Shown here: positions 55,578 through 63,831 of the stretch, one piece after another
How positions within the stretch are numbered: position 1 is the stretch's first letter
How the letters are laid out: every line of letters begins with the position of its first letter
Assembly (NCBI RefSeq): GCF_036226745.1
Contig: NZ_CP109013.1
Coordinates: forward strand, 8,184,001 to 8,248,000
Direction of reading: 5' to 3'
Length of the DNA: 64,000 bases
DNA from: Streptomyces sp. NBC_00683
Lineage (GTDB): Bacteria > Actinomycetota > Actinomycetes > Streptomycetales > Streptomycetaceae
Program-made: the position numbers and the translations under genes
The notes under the pieces: model-generated
Database searches by the model: none
What the model was told of the DNA's origin: nothing
Seen by the model: the letters and a program-made list of their open reading frames with translations, nothing else

Positions 55578-56114
55578 ATGCGCAACACACGCGTCGGTGC
55601 GGGTATCTGTCTGATCGTCGGTGCCCTCGGGCTCTCGGCCCCGGCCGCGGTCGCCGCCGCCGGACCCGCCGCCGAGCCCAGCATCCGCATCAGCCCCGGC
55701 AGGGCCACACCCGGTTCCCAGGTCACGGTCAGTACCAGGGCATGCGGCAAGGAGACCTACGGCAAGGGCACGTCGGAGGTCGGCGGGGCGTTTCACCTCT
55801 TCGCGGGCGAGCGCAAGGGCACGCTCGTCGGCGTGTTCGAGATTCCGGCGGGGACCGTCGCCCGCACCGACACCGTGATCGTGAAGTGCCCGCCGAGGAT
55901 CATGATCACTGACACGTACAAGATCGCCGACCGCGTCCAGAGCGGCGGTGGTGCCCCGAACGGCGGGGGTACTCCGAGCGGAGGCGTCGACGCCGGCTTC
56001 GGGGCTCCCACGGACAAGGGCACGCAGCTCGCCGCGGGAAGCGTGCTGCTGGCCGGTGCGCTCGCCGGAGGTGTGGTCAGGATGCGCCGTCGGGTGAGCA
56101 CCGTCGGAGCCTGA
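55578..56114 (+). CDS. Secreted protein with C-terminal anchor, next to a sortase
   Basis: 178 aa from ATG 55578, after GTAGGAGG. A signal (VGAGICLIVGALGLSAPAAV) is followed by an Ig-like domain (SIRISPGRATPGSQVTVSTR; FHLFAGERKGTLVGVFEIPA; RTDTVIVKCPPRI), a Gly-Pro-rich stretch and a C-terminal hydrophobic helix with basic tail (TQLAAGSVLLAGALAGGVVR, MRRR). That tail has the form of a sorting signal, but no LPxTG is present. Such proteins commonly precede class F sortases in Streptomyces. It is probably a membrane- or wall-attached surface protein. Confidence 0.8.
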   Translation: MRNTRVGAGICLIVGALGLSAPAAVAAAGPAAEPSIRISPGRATPGSQVTVSTRACGKETYGKGTSEVGGAFHLFAGERKGTLVGVFEIPAGTVARTDTVIVKCPPRIMITDTYKIADRVQSGGGAPNGGGTPSGGVDAGFGAPTDKGTQLAAGSVLLAGALAGGVVRMRRRVSTVGA

Positions 56115-56253
56115 CCGCGTTCGTGTCCGACCGCGGCCCGTGTCCCGCGCGGCCGTGTCCTGTCCGCGGGCCCCGGATGCCGTACAGGCCCGGGAGCCCG
56201 CGGGCTTCCACCCCCTCAAGCAATTCACCCGCTGCGAAGCAGAGGCACACGAG

Positions 56254-57159
56254 ATGGAAACCGGGCGCAGGTCCAGCACGTCACCGCAGTCGTTCCCCGC
56301 GGTCAAGCATCTTGTCTGGGCCCTGGTCGCGGGCACCGCGCTCGTGGTCAGCGGAATGCGTGACGACACGCCACCGCAGCCGCCGACCACGCAGGCCATC
56401 GAGGCTCCCGCACCTCCCGCGCCCGTCCGCAGCGCGCCGGCGCCGGCCGCCGCCCCTCCCGCGCGACCGGCGGTCTCCCAGGCCTACACGGCCCCGGTGG
56501 GCGCCACCCGGGCGGTTCCCGCCTATGTGAGCCCCGCCCCCGTGCCGCCGGAGCTCGCACCCCGGCCACCCGTACGTCCGGCCCCCCTGCGTCCCCTGCC
56601 GGCCACGCCCGCCCCGGTGGCCCCGGCCCCCGTGGCCCCCGCCCCGGCGGCCCCGTCCCCCAGCCGCACCGCCCCGGCCGCGCGGCCGGCCGTCGCCCCG
56701 CTCCCGCCGTCGGACCCGGTCCGGCTGCGCATCCCCGCAGTCGGCGTGGACGCCCCGGTCGCCCGGCTGGCCCTCGACGCGGCGGGGGCGCTGCAGCCTC
56801 CGCCCGACGACAACCCGGTCCTCGCCGGCTGGTACGCCGACGGCACCGCTCCCGGAGCCGTGGGCACCGCCATCACCGCCGGACACGTGGACACCCGTGT
56901 CGGCCCCGGCGTCTTCCACCGGCTGGGATCCGTCCGCAAGGGCGCCACGATCGAGGTCATCCGGGCGGACCTGCGCACCGCCGTGTTCACGGTCTACGCC
57001 GTCGAGTCCTACGACAAGAAGAACTTCCCGGACAAGAAGGTCTACGGCCCGTCGGCCCGCCCCGAGATCCGGGTGATCACCTGTGGCGGTGGCTACACCA
57101 AGAAGTCGGGGTACCGGAGCAATGTCGTCGTCTTCGCCGTTCTGACGGCGACCCGCTGA
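56254..57159 (+). CDS. Class F sortase
   Basis: 301 aa from ATG 56254. A membrane anchor near the N-terminus (HLVWALVAGTALVVSG) is followed by a very Pro/Ala-rich linker of about 120 residues with repeats of PAPVA. The sortase barrel begins at VRLRIPAVGVDAPVARLALD. Catalytic residues are His in ITAGHVDT, Cys in VITCGGGY and Arg in SGYRSNVVVF. Class F sortases of actinobacteria attach or polymerise surface proteins, but few are characterised. It is 139 bp after the anchored protein gene. The stop codon lies in a 14-bp tandem repeat. Confidence 0.92.
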   Translation: METGRRSSTSPQSFPAVKHLVWALVAGTALVVSGMRDDTPPQPPTTQAIEAPAPPAPVRSAPAPAAAPPARPAVSQAYTAPVGATRAVPAYVSPAPVPPELAPRPPVRPAPLRPLPATPAPVAPAPVAPAPAAPSPSRTAPAARPAVAPLPPSDPVRLRIPAVGVDAPVARLALDAAGALQPPPDDNPVLAGWYADGTAPGAVGTAITAGHVDTRVGPGVFHRLGSVRKGATIEVIRADLRTAVFTVYAVESYDKKNFPDKKVYGPSARPEIRVITCGGGYTKKSGYRSNVVVFAVLTATR

Positions 57160-57198
57160 CGGCGACCCGCTGACGGCAAGCCGCTGACGGCAACCCGC
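57143..57198. repeat. Four 14-bp tandem repeats spanning the sortase stop codon
   Basis: The unit TGACGGCRACCCGC occurs four times (57143, 57157, 57171, 57185; one copy has AGCCGC). The TGA at 57157 is the sortase stop; because 14 is not a multiple of 3, the later copies supply TGA in the other two frames. Confidence 0.85.
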
Positions 57199-57199
57199 T

Positions 57200-57221
57200 G
57201 CCCGGCCGGTCAGCACCGGGC
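57200..57221. terminator. Weak hairpin between convergent genes
   Basis: GCCCGG (57200-57205) pairs with CCGGGC (57216-57221) around a 10-nt loop, between the sortase and phenylacetate-CoA ligase genes. Confidence 0.5.
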
Positions 57222-57227
57222 CGTGCC

Positions 57228-58517
57228 TCAGGTGGCGTCCCTGAGGTCGATGATCCGCTTGATCTTTCCGACCGAACGCTCCAGCACCTCCGGATCGACG
57301 ATCTCGACCCCGACCGTCACCCCGACCCCGTCCTTCACGGCCGCCGCGATCGACCGGGCCGCGGCGGCACGTTCGTCCGTCGTGGCCCCGGCCCGCGCCT
57401 CGGCGCGTACCGTCAGTGCGTCCAGGCGGCCCTCGCGGGTCAGCCGCAGCTGGAAGTGCGGCGCCACCCCCGGCGTGCGCAGCACGATCTCCTCGATCTG
57501 CGTCGGAAAGAGATTCACCCCGCGCAGGATCACCATGTCGTCGCTGCGCCCGGTGACCTTCTCCATCCGCCGGAAGACCCGCGCCGTACCGGGCAGCAGC
57601 CGCGTCAGATCACGGGTCCGGTAACGGATCACCGGCATGGCCTCCTTGGTGAGCGAGGTGAAGACCAGCTCGCCCTCCTCGCCGTCCGGAAGCACCTCGC
57701 CGGTGAACGGATCGACGACCTCCGGGTAGAAGTGGTCCTCCCAGATGTGCAGCCCGTCCTTGGTCTCCACGCACTCCTGCGCGACACCCGGGCCCATCAC
57801 CTCGGACAGTCCGTATATGTCGACCGCGTCGATGGCGAAGCGCTCCTCGATCTCCCGGCGCATCTGCTCGGTCCACGGCTCGGCGCCGAAGATGCCGACC
57901 TTCAGCGACGTCGAACGGGGATCGACCCCCCGGCGCTCGAACTCGTCCAGCAGGGTCAGCATGTACGAGGGCGTGATCATGATGATCTCGGGACGGAAGT
58001 CCTGGATCAGCTGGACCTGGCGGGCCGTCATGCCGCCGGACGCGGGAATGACGGTGCAGCCGAGGCGCTCCGCCCCGTAGTGCGCCCCGAGCCCGCCGGT
58101 GAACAGCCCGTACCCGTAGGCCACATGGACCTTGTGGCCCGGGCGCCCGCCCGCGGCCCTGATCGACCGGGCGACGACGTCCGCCCAGGTGTCCAGATCG
58201 CGCTCGGTGTACCCGACCACGGTCGGCCGGCCGGTCGTCCCGCTGGACGCGTGGATGCGCCGTACCCGCTCCTCGGGGACGGCGAACATCCCGAAGGGGT
58301 AGTTGTCCCGCAGGTCGGCCTTGACGGTGAACGGGAAGCGGGCGAGGTCGGCGAGCGTACGGCAGTCCTCGGGCCGCAGGCCCGCCTTGTCGAAGGCCTC
58401 CCGGTAGAAGCCGACGTTGTCGTAAGCGTGCCGCAGCGTGGTCCGCAGCCGTTCCAGCTGCAGGGCCTCCAGCTCGTCGCGGCCGAGCCGCTCGGCAGCG
58501 TCCAGCAGAGCCGTCAT
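57228..58517 (-). CDS. paaK: Phenylacetate-CoA ligase
   Basis: 429 aa from ATG 58517, with GAGAGGA upstream; the frame is open further but passes the operator. Key segments: RIHASSGTTGRPTVVGYTER (ATP P-loop), AYGYGLFTGGLGAHYGAERL, IYGLSEVMGPGVAQEC, RSDDMVILRGVNLFPTQIEE and the C-terminal GKIKRIID with the catalytic Lys. It activates phenylacetate to phenylacetyl-CoA, the first step of aerobic degradation. No paaABCDE genes are in the window. An 18-bp palindrome lies 26 bp upstream. Confidence 0.93.
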   Translation of the reverse strand: MTALLDAAERLGRDELEALQLERLRTTLRHAYDNVGFYREAFDKAGLRPEDCRTLADLARFPFTVKADLRDNYPFGMFAVPEERVRRIHASSGTTGRPTVVGYTERDLDTWADVVARSIRAAGGRPGHKVHVAYGYGLFTGGLGAHYGAERLGCTVIPASGGMTARQVQLIQDFRPEIIMITPSYMLTLLDEFERRGVDPRSTSLKVGIFGAEPWTEQMRREIEERFAIDAVDIYGLSEVMGPGVAQECVETKDGLHIWEDHFYPEVVDPFTGEVLPDGEEGELVFTSLTKEAMPVIRYRTRDLTRLLPGTARVFRRMEKVTGRSDDMVILRGVNLFPTQIEEIVLRTPGVAPHFQLRLTREGRLDALTVRAEARAGATTDERAAAARSIAAAVKDGVGVTVGVEIVDPEVLERSVGKIKRIIDLRDAT

Positions 58518-58543
58518 GCGGATAATCCTCTCGCCGAAGCGGA

Positions 58544-58561
58544 CGACCGATCGTTCGGTCG
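58544..58561. promoter_or_regulatory. TetR-type operator candidate upstream of paaK
   Basis: CGACCGATCGTTCGGTCG, an 18-bp inverted repeat (16 of 18 positions symmetrical), in the position of a repressor site. It resembles the ACCGA-N-TCGGT sites of TetR-family phenylacetate or fatty-acid repressors. Confidence 0.6.
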
Positions 58562-58721
58562 AAGTCCCTGGGAGTAGTAATTCAGGATGCCGACGCCATG
58601 GCAAGAGGCGTGACGTCCATCAGGAGGTGCCGGGCAGGCAGCCGCTCCGCTCCCTCCCGGCTCCGAGCCGCCTGATCGCTGTGGGCGTACGCGCCCGCAG
58701 CCGCCCGCCTGCCCTGTTTGG

Positions 58722-60251
58722 ATGGCAGGCATGCCGACTTTCCGCACGTACGACGGGACCGAACTGGCCTACCACCTCGTGGGTGACGGCCCCCTGCTGA
58801 TCTGCCTGCCGGGCGGCCCGATGCGGGCTGCCCGCTACCTCGGGGACCTCGGCGGGCTCTCCCGCGTGCGCCGGCTGGTCCTCCTCGATCTGCGCGGCAC
58901 CGGGGACTCCGCGGTCCCGGAGGACCCCTCGACGTACCGCTGCGACCGGATCGTCGACGACGTCGAGGCCCTTCGTGCGCACCTCGGCCTCGAACGGATC
59001 GATCTGCTGGCCCACTCCGCGTCCGGAAGCCTGGCGGCCCTCTACGCCGCGCAGTACCCGCAGCGACTGCGTACCCTCACCCTCGTCACTCCCAGCACAC
59101 GCGCCACCGGTATCCCCGTCACCGACGAGGACTGGCGCCAAGCCTCCGAACTGCGCAGCCAGGAGCCCTGGTACGCCGAGGCCAGGGCCGCGCTGGAGGA
59201 GGTCTGGGCCGGGCGCGCCACGGCGGACGTCTGGGCCGCCACCCTGCCGTTCACCTACGGGCGCTGGGACGCCGTGGCCCGGGCACACGCCGGTGAAGCC
59301 GCCGCCCAGACCAACGCCGAGGCGCGGTCGCTCCACCACCCGCAGGACGGCTTCGAGACCGCCGCAGTCGTCGAGGCCCTGCGGAAGCTGGAGGCACCGG
59401 CACTCGTCGTGGCAGGGGAGTACGACGGCGGCCCCAGCCCCGACCGCGCGGCCGAGCTCGCCGCGCTCTTCCCGCACGGCGAGCTCGTCGTCCAGCGGGG
59501 CGCCGGACACTACCCGTGGATGGACGACCCCGGCTCCTTCGTCCGCACCGTCACCGCCTTCCTCGACCCCGAGGTCAGCAGCGTGCAGGCAGGCGGGAAC
59601 CGGCTCGCCTACCGAACCTGGGGCGATCCCGCGTCCCCGCCCGTCGTGCTCGCCCACGGGCGGGGCGGCAACAGCCTGGACTGGACGGGAATCGCCGAAC
59701 AGCTCGCCGTACGGCACCGGGTGTACGCGCTCGACTTCCGGGGCCACGGACTCAGCGACTGGCCCGGCCGCTACTCCTTCGAGTTCTTCCGCGACGACCT
59801 GCACGCGTTCCTGGAGGTCCGCAATCTGGCCGGCGCCGTCGTGGTCGGGCACTCGATGGGCGGCGCGGCGGCCCTGATGCTCGCCGAGCAGTACCCGGGG
59901 CTGATCGGCGGACTCGTCATCGAGGACGCGCCGCCCCTGGTCCCGCTCGACCCGCCCCGCGCACCGGCCGAGCGGCCCGCCGGAGAACTCGGCTTCGACT
60001 GGCCGGTGGTGGGCTCCATCGACGCCCAGCTGAACGCCCCCGATCCGGCGGTACGGGAGCGCCTGGGCGAGATCACCGCCCCCACGCTCGTGGTCGGCGG
60101 AACCCGCAGCCACATCGACCAGGAGCAACTGGCGTGGATGGCCCGCCGGATACCCGGCGGGAGCTACGTCCCGGTCGACGCCGGGCACCTCGTGCACAAC
60201 GACAACCCGGACGCCTTCCTCACCGCCCTGAGGTCGTTCGGCGTCGGGTGA
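58722..60251 (+). CDS. Fused double alpha/beta-hydrolase
   Basis: 509 aa from ATG 58722, or three codons shorter from ATG 58731. Two complete alpha/beta-hydrolase domains lie in one frame. Domain 1 (about 1-280) has LLICLPGGPM (oxyanion HGG-like loop replaced by PGG), the nucleophile Ser in LAHSASGSLAAL and the His in GAGHYPWMDDP. Domain 2 (about 285-509) has VVLAHGRGGNSLDW, GHSMGGAAAL and DAGHLVHNDNP. Each keeps a plausible Ser-His pair. Such tandem fusions are uncommon. Substrates are unknown; soluble and monocistronic. Confidence 0.88.
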   Translation: MAGMPTFRTYDGTELAYHLVGDGPLLICLPGGPMRAARYLGDLGGLSRVRRLVLLDLRGTGDSAVPEDPSTYRCDRIVDDVEALRAHLGLERIDLLAHSASGSLAALYAAQYPQRLRTLTLVTPSTRATGIPVTDEDWRQASELRSQEPWYAEARAALEEVWAGRATADVWAATLPFTYGRWDAVARAHAGEAAAQTNAEARSLHHPQDGFETAAVVEALRKLEAPALVVAGEYDGGPSPDRAAELAALFPHGELVVQRGAGHYPWMDDPGSFVRTVTAFLDPEVSSVQAGGNRLAYRTWGDPASPPVVLAHGRGGNSLDWTGIAEQLAVRHRVYALDFRGHGLSDWPGRYSFEFFRDDLHAFLEVRNLAGAVVVGHSMGGAAALMLAEQYPGLIGGLVIEDAPPLVPLDPPRAPAERPAGELGFDWPVVGSIDAQLNAPDPAVRERLGEITAPTLVVGGTRSHIDQEQLAWMARRIPGGSYVPVDAGHLVHNDNPDAFLTALRSFGVG

Positions 60252-60299
60252 GGTGCTGGTCGGTGAGGCCGTCGGCGACGAGGTGCGCCGGGGGACCGG

Positions 60300-61940
60300 T
60301 CAGTCGCGGTGGAGCAGCGTCGTCAGCGCCTCGTACAGAGTCGCCTCGGCGTCGGCCACGCCGCCCTCGGACCGCCAGGCCACGAAGCCGTCGGGGCGCA
60401 CGAGCACCGCACCTTCGGGGCTCGTGCCGTGGGCGGCGCTCCAGTCCGCCTCGTTCGCGGGCTCCAGATCGGCACCCGGACCCGAACCGATCGTGAAGGC
60501 CTCCAGACGGACCTTCAGGCGCTCCGCCGCCCGAAGCGCCGCCGCGCGCCATTCCGGGTGGCCGGCGTCGCACAGGAGCACGAACGACTGCTCGTACAGA
60601 TCCAGCGTCGACAGGCGCACCCCGCCCTTCTCGACCCACAAGTGCGGTGCGCGGGTGCCGGGTTCGCCCGCCAGACCCATTCCCTCGGGTACCACCGGCA
60701 GGCTGGGGTCCGTGCCGAGCACCGCGCCTTGGAGATAGCGGTATCCGAGCGCGACCGTGAGCATGCCGCCCTTGCGACCGCCGCCCGGACCGGGTGCGCC
60801 GGCGCCGGCGTAACCCGGGTGGCTGTGCTCTCCCGAACGGGCGGACGCGCGGGCGCTCGTGGCCTTCGCCACCGGCAGACGCTCCGCCTCGTACGTCCCG
60901 AGGAGCCCGGGCCCCGCCTCGCCGGCGATCACGGCAGCCAGCTTCCACGCCAGGTTGTGCGCGTCCTGGATGCCGGTGTTCGAGCCGAACGCCCCGGTGG
61001 GGGACATCTCGTGGGCCGAGTCACCGGCCAGGAAGACCCTGCCCGACGCGTAACGCTCCGCGACCCGCTCCGCGGCGTGCCACGGTGCCTTGCCCGTGAT
61101 CTCGACATCGAGACCGGGCGCTCCGACCGCCTTGCGGATGTGCTCCGCGCACCGCTCGTCGCTGAAGTCCTCCAGCGTCTCGCCCCGGTCCGGCTGCCAC
61201 GGCGCGTGGAAGACCCACTGCTCCTCGTTGTCCACCGGAAGCAGCGCCCCGTCCGCCTCCGGGTTGGTCAGGTAGCAGACGATGAAGCGCCGGTCGCCCA
61301 CGACCGAGGCGAGCTGCCGGGACCGGAAGGTGATGCTCACGTTGTGGAACAGATCGCCGGGCCCCGACTGGCCGATGCGCAACTGTTCCCGGATCGGGCT
61401 GCGCGGTCCGTCGGCGGCGACGAGGTAGTCCGCCCGCACCGTGGTGTGCTCCCCGGTCTCCCGGTCCTTCACCACAGCGGTCACACCGTCCGCGTCCTGC
61501 TCGAAGGTGAGCAGCTCGCTGGAGAACCGCAGCTCGCTGCCCTGGTCACGGGCATGGGTGACCAGCACGGGCTCCAGATCGTTCTGGCTGCACAGGCACC
61601 AGCCGCTCGGGCTGAACCGGGCGAGACCGCCACCCGGGTCGATCTCCTTGAACAGCCACTCCTGGTCGTCCCCGGTGAGCGACCCCGCCTGGAGGATGCC
61701 GTGGTTGTCCGCGAGCACCGAAGCGGCGTCCCGGATCAGCTGCTCGGCGCCGGCGGTGCGGAACAGCTCCATGGTGCGGACGTTGTTGCCGCGCCCTCGG
61801 GGGTGGGTCGAGGTGTTCGCGTGCTTCTCGACGAGCAGGTGGCGGACGCCGAGCCGGCTCAGGAAGAGGGAGGCGGACAGGCCCACCAGGGAGCCGCCCA
61901 CGATGAGGACTGGTACGCGGAGGTCGGTCTTCTCGTTCAT
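60300..61940 (-). CDS. FAD-dependent polyketide hydroxylase (whiE-VIII type)
   Basis: 546 aa from ATG 61940, where GGAGC precedes; an upstream extension to 62027 is unsupported. FAD motifs: VPVLIVGGSLVGLSASLFLS (GxGxxG-type), LVAADGPRSPIREQL (DG) and RVFLAGDSAHEMSPTGAFGS (GD). The C-terminal thioredoxin-like domain is present (FVLLCDAGHPEW). It matches aromatic polyketide monooxygenases such as PgaE and RdmE, and the S. coelicolor whiE-ORFVIII hydroxylase, which is likewise divergent from the other whiE genes and modifies the grey spore pigment late in sporulation. Confidence 0.88.
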   Translation of the reverse strand: MNEKTDLRVPVLIVGGSLVGLSASLFLSRLGVRHLLVEKHANTSTHPRGRGNNVRTMELFRTAGAEQLIRDAASVLADNHGILQAGSLTGDDQEWLFKEIDPGGGLARFSPSGWCLCSQNDLEPVLVTHARDQGSELRFSSELLTFEQDADGVTAVVKDRETGEHTTVRADYLVAADGPRSPIREQLRIGQSGPGDLFHNVSITFRSRQLASVVGDRRFIVCYLTNPEADGALLPVDNEEQWVFHAPWQPDRGETLEDFSDERCAEHIRKAVGAPGLDVEITGKAPWHAAERVAERYASGRVFLAGDSAHEMSPTGAFGSNTGIQDAHNLAWKLAAVIAGEAGPGLLGTYEAERLPVAKATSARASARSGEHSHPGYAGAGAPGPGGGRKGGMLTVALGYRYLQGAVLGTDPSLPVVPEGMGLAGEPGTRAPHLWVEKGGVRLSTLDLYEQSFVLLCDAGHPEWRAAALRAAERLKVRLEAFTIGSGPGADLEPANEADWSAAHGTSPEGAVLVRPDGFVAWRSEGGVADAEATLYEALTTLLHRD

Positions 61941-62199
61941 CAGTTGCTCCAGCTCGGACGCGGGACGGATGCAGTGTCCATGCCCTTGTCCGGAGGCTTC
62001 GGTCACCGCCTCACCTGAACGGTTCATAAATCTCGCGCCGCCCGTACCAGCGTTCCACGATCAGTCGCGGGAGCGAACTCGCGATGCGGGGGCGACATAC
62101 GCATCAGCGGGCAGGGACCTGCTCCGCTTCCACCGAAACCGACGGATGACGAGGGACCACGGGACGTGGCCGCCGATCCGTCTCGAAGGAGAGCGAAAG

Positions 62200-63321
62200 A
62201 TGACAACCCTCTCGGAACGCATATCGCAGTCCGCCTTCGACGGTTCGAGGCTCCGGGTCATACTGCTGCTGGACCTGCACGACGGCGCCCAGAACCAGTT
62301 CCTCGAGGCGTACGAGCACATGCGGAACCAGGTGGCCTCGATCCCAGGGCACATCAGCGACCAGCTGTGCCAGTCCATCGAGAACCCCTCGCAGTGGCTC
62401 ATCACCAGTGAGTGGGAGAGCGCCCCGCCCTTCCTCGCCTGGGTGAACAGCGAGGAGCACGTCGCGACGGTGCAGCCGCTGCACAGCTGCGTCCGCGACA
62501 CCCGCTCCCTCCGCTTCAGCGTGCTGCGCGAGACCGGTGTCGCGTTCGAGCAGCGGGCCCCCGAGCCGGCCAAGGGCCGCCTCCAGGCCGCCCCGCGTCT
62601 GGGCGACGGAGTGGTACGTCACGCGCTCACCTTCACGGTGAAGCCGGGAACGGAGGAGATGGTCGCGAAGATCCTCTCCGACTACGACTCCCCGCAGGCA
62701 CGCGTCGACGAGAACACCCGGCTGTGCCGTACCTCGCTCTTCATGCACGGGAACCGTGTCGTGCGGGCGGTGGAGGTCGAGGGCGACCTGATGGCGGCGC
62801 TGCGCCACGTCTCGCGTCAGCCCGAGGTCAGGGCTGTCGAGGAGGCCATCAACCCGTACCTGGAGCAGGACCGCGACCTCAGCGACCCCGACTCCGCCCG
62901 GATGTTCTTCACCCGGGCCGCACTCCCGACCGTCCACCACGTGAAGGCCGGCCGGCACGCCGCCTCGGACGTCGAGCGGCACGCGCTGTTCTACCAGGCG
63001 AAGGAAGGCTGCGGCATGGCCCTGGCCCGGCTGCTCGCAGGCCAGGACGAGGAGGCCGCGGACGACGTCGCCAGCCCCATCGAGAGCAGCACCATCTTCC
63101 AGCGTGACGACATCGTGGTGCGGCTCCTCGAAGTGAGCGGCCCGTTCGACGCCCAGCCCACCCAGGCGCTCGGCATCGGCGGCAACCGCAAGGCGGCCAT
63201 GCTCGGCCGACTGCTCGACGGCGGTGCCAACGGCATGCCGACGACCGACCAGGAGGCCGCGCGCTTCCTCGCCCAGGCAGAGATGAGCCTGATCACCGAC
63301 CGTCGGGCCACCGAGTCCTGA
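62200..63321 (+). CDS. SchA/CurD-like spore-pigment protein (whiE-I type)
   Basis: 373 aa from ATG 62200 with AAGGAGAG upstream; a much longer open frame on this strand is not supported. It shows the SchA/CurD pattern: FDGSRLRVILLLDLHDGAQN near the start and two ABM/ferredoxin-like repeats (VVRHALTFTVKPGTEEMVAK and DVERHALFYQAKEGCGMALA). Homologues are WhiE-ORFI of S. coelicolor and the sch and cur products, needed for making or locating the spore pigment, with no defined reaction. First gene of the rightward PKS operon. Confidence 0.88.
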   Translation: MTTLSERISQSAFDGSRLRVILLLDLHDGAQNQFLEAYEHMRNQVASIPGHISDQLCQSIENPSQWLITSEWESAPPFLAWVNSEEHVATVQPLHSCVRDTRSLRFSVLRETGVAFEQRAPEPAKGRLQAAPRLGDGVVRHALTFTVKPGTEEMVAKILSDYDSPQARVDENTRLCRTSLFMHGNRVVRAVEVEGDLMAALRHVSRQPEVRAVEEAINPYLEQDRDLSDPDSARMFFTRAALPTVHHVKAGRHAASDVERHALFYQAKEGCGMALARLLAGQDEEAADDVASPIESSTIFQRDDIVVRLLEVSGPFDAQPTQALGIGGNRKAAMLGRLLDGGANGMPTTDQEAARFLAQAEMSLITDRRATES

Positions 63322-63396
63322 ACGGCTTCACCGGCATCACCGGGGACCGCCCCGGGATGCCGTCACACCGCACAACGCGCCTGGAGGAGAGCAGTC

Positions 63397-63831
63397 ATGA
63401 CCACGCACCGGCCTCGCATCGTGGACCTCAGCGAGACTCAGCCCAACCGCAGGCGCGGAGGCGACCTGCGCGCCCTGCTCACACCGACCGCCGTAGGCGC
63501 CACCAGCGGCTTCATGGGGCTGGCCATCGTCAACCCGGGTGAGCGCATCGGCGAGCACTACCACCCGTACTCCGAGGAATTCGTGTACGTCGTGCAAGGA
63601 CTCCTCGAAGTGGACCTGGACGGCGAGCCGCACGCGATGCGGCCCGACCAGGGGCTGCTGATCCCCCCGCACGTCCGCCACCGCTTCCGCAACGTGGGCG
63701 ACGTGGAAGCGCGCATGGTCTTCCACCTCGGCCCGCTCGCCCCGCGCCCGGAACTCGGGCACGTGGACACCGAACACACGGACGTCGCCGAGCGCGGAGC
63801 CCCGCCAGAACGAACGGAGGCTGCGTCATGA
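63397..63831 (+). CDS. Cupin protein of the spore-pigment cluster (whiE-II / CurC type)
   Basis: 144 aa. A single cupin barrel: motif 1 [20 protein letters not shown] and motif 2 [20 protein letters not shown] provide the metal-binding His and Glu. It corresponds to WhiE-ORFII and CurC, small proteins always next to the minimal PKS and thought to assist early cyclisation. GGAGGAGAG lies upstream of the ATG and its TGA overlaps the next ATG (ATGA). Confidence 0.9.
   Translation: MTTHRPRIVDLSETQPNRRRGGDLRALLTPTAVGATSGFMGLAIVNPGERIGEHYHPYSEEFVYVVQGLLEVDLDGEPHAMRPDQGLLIPPHVRHRFRNVGDVEARMVFHLGPLAPRPELGHVDTEHTDVAERGAPPERTEAAS

Noticed and set aside
61941..62199. Sigma-F type promoter between the divergent whiE-like genes
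   Set aside because: Expected from S. coelicolor, but no GGGTAC or GGGTAT -10 element is present in the gap on either strand.
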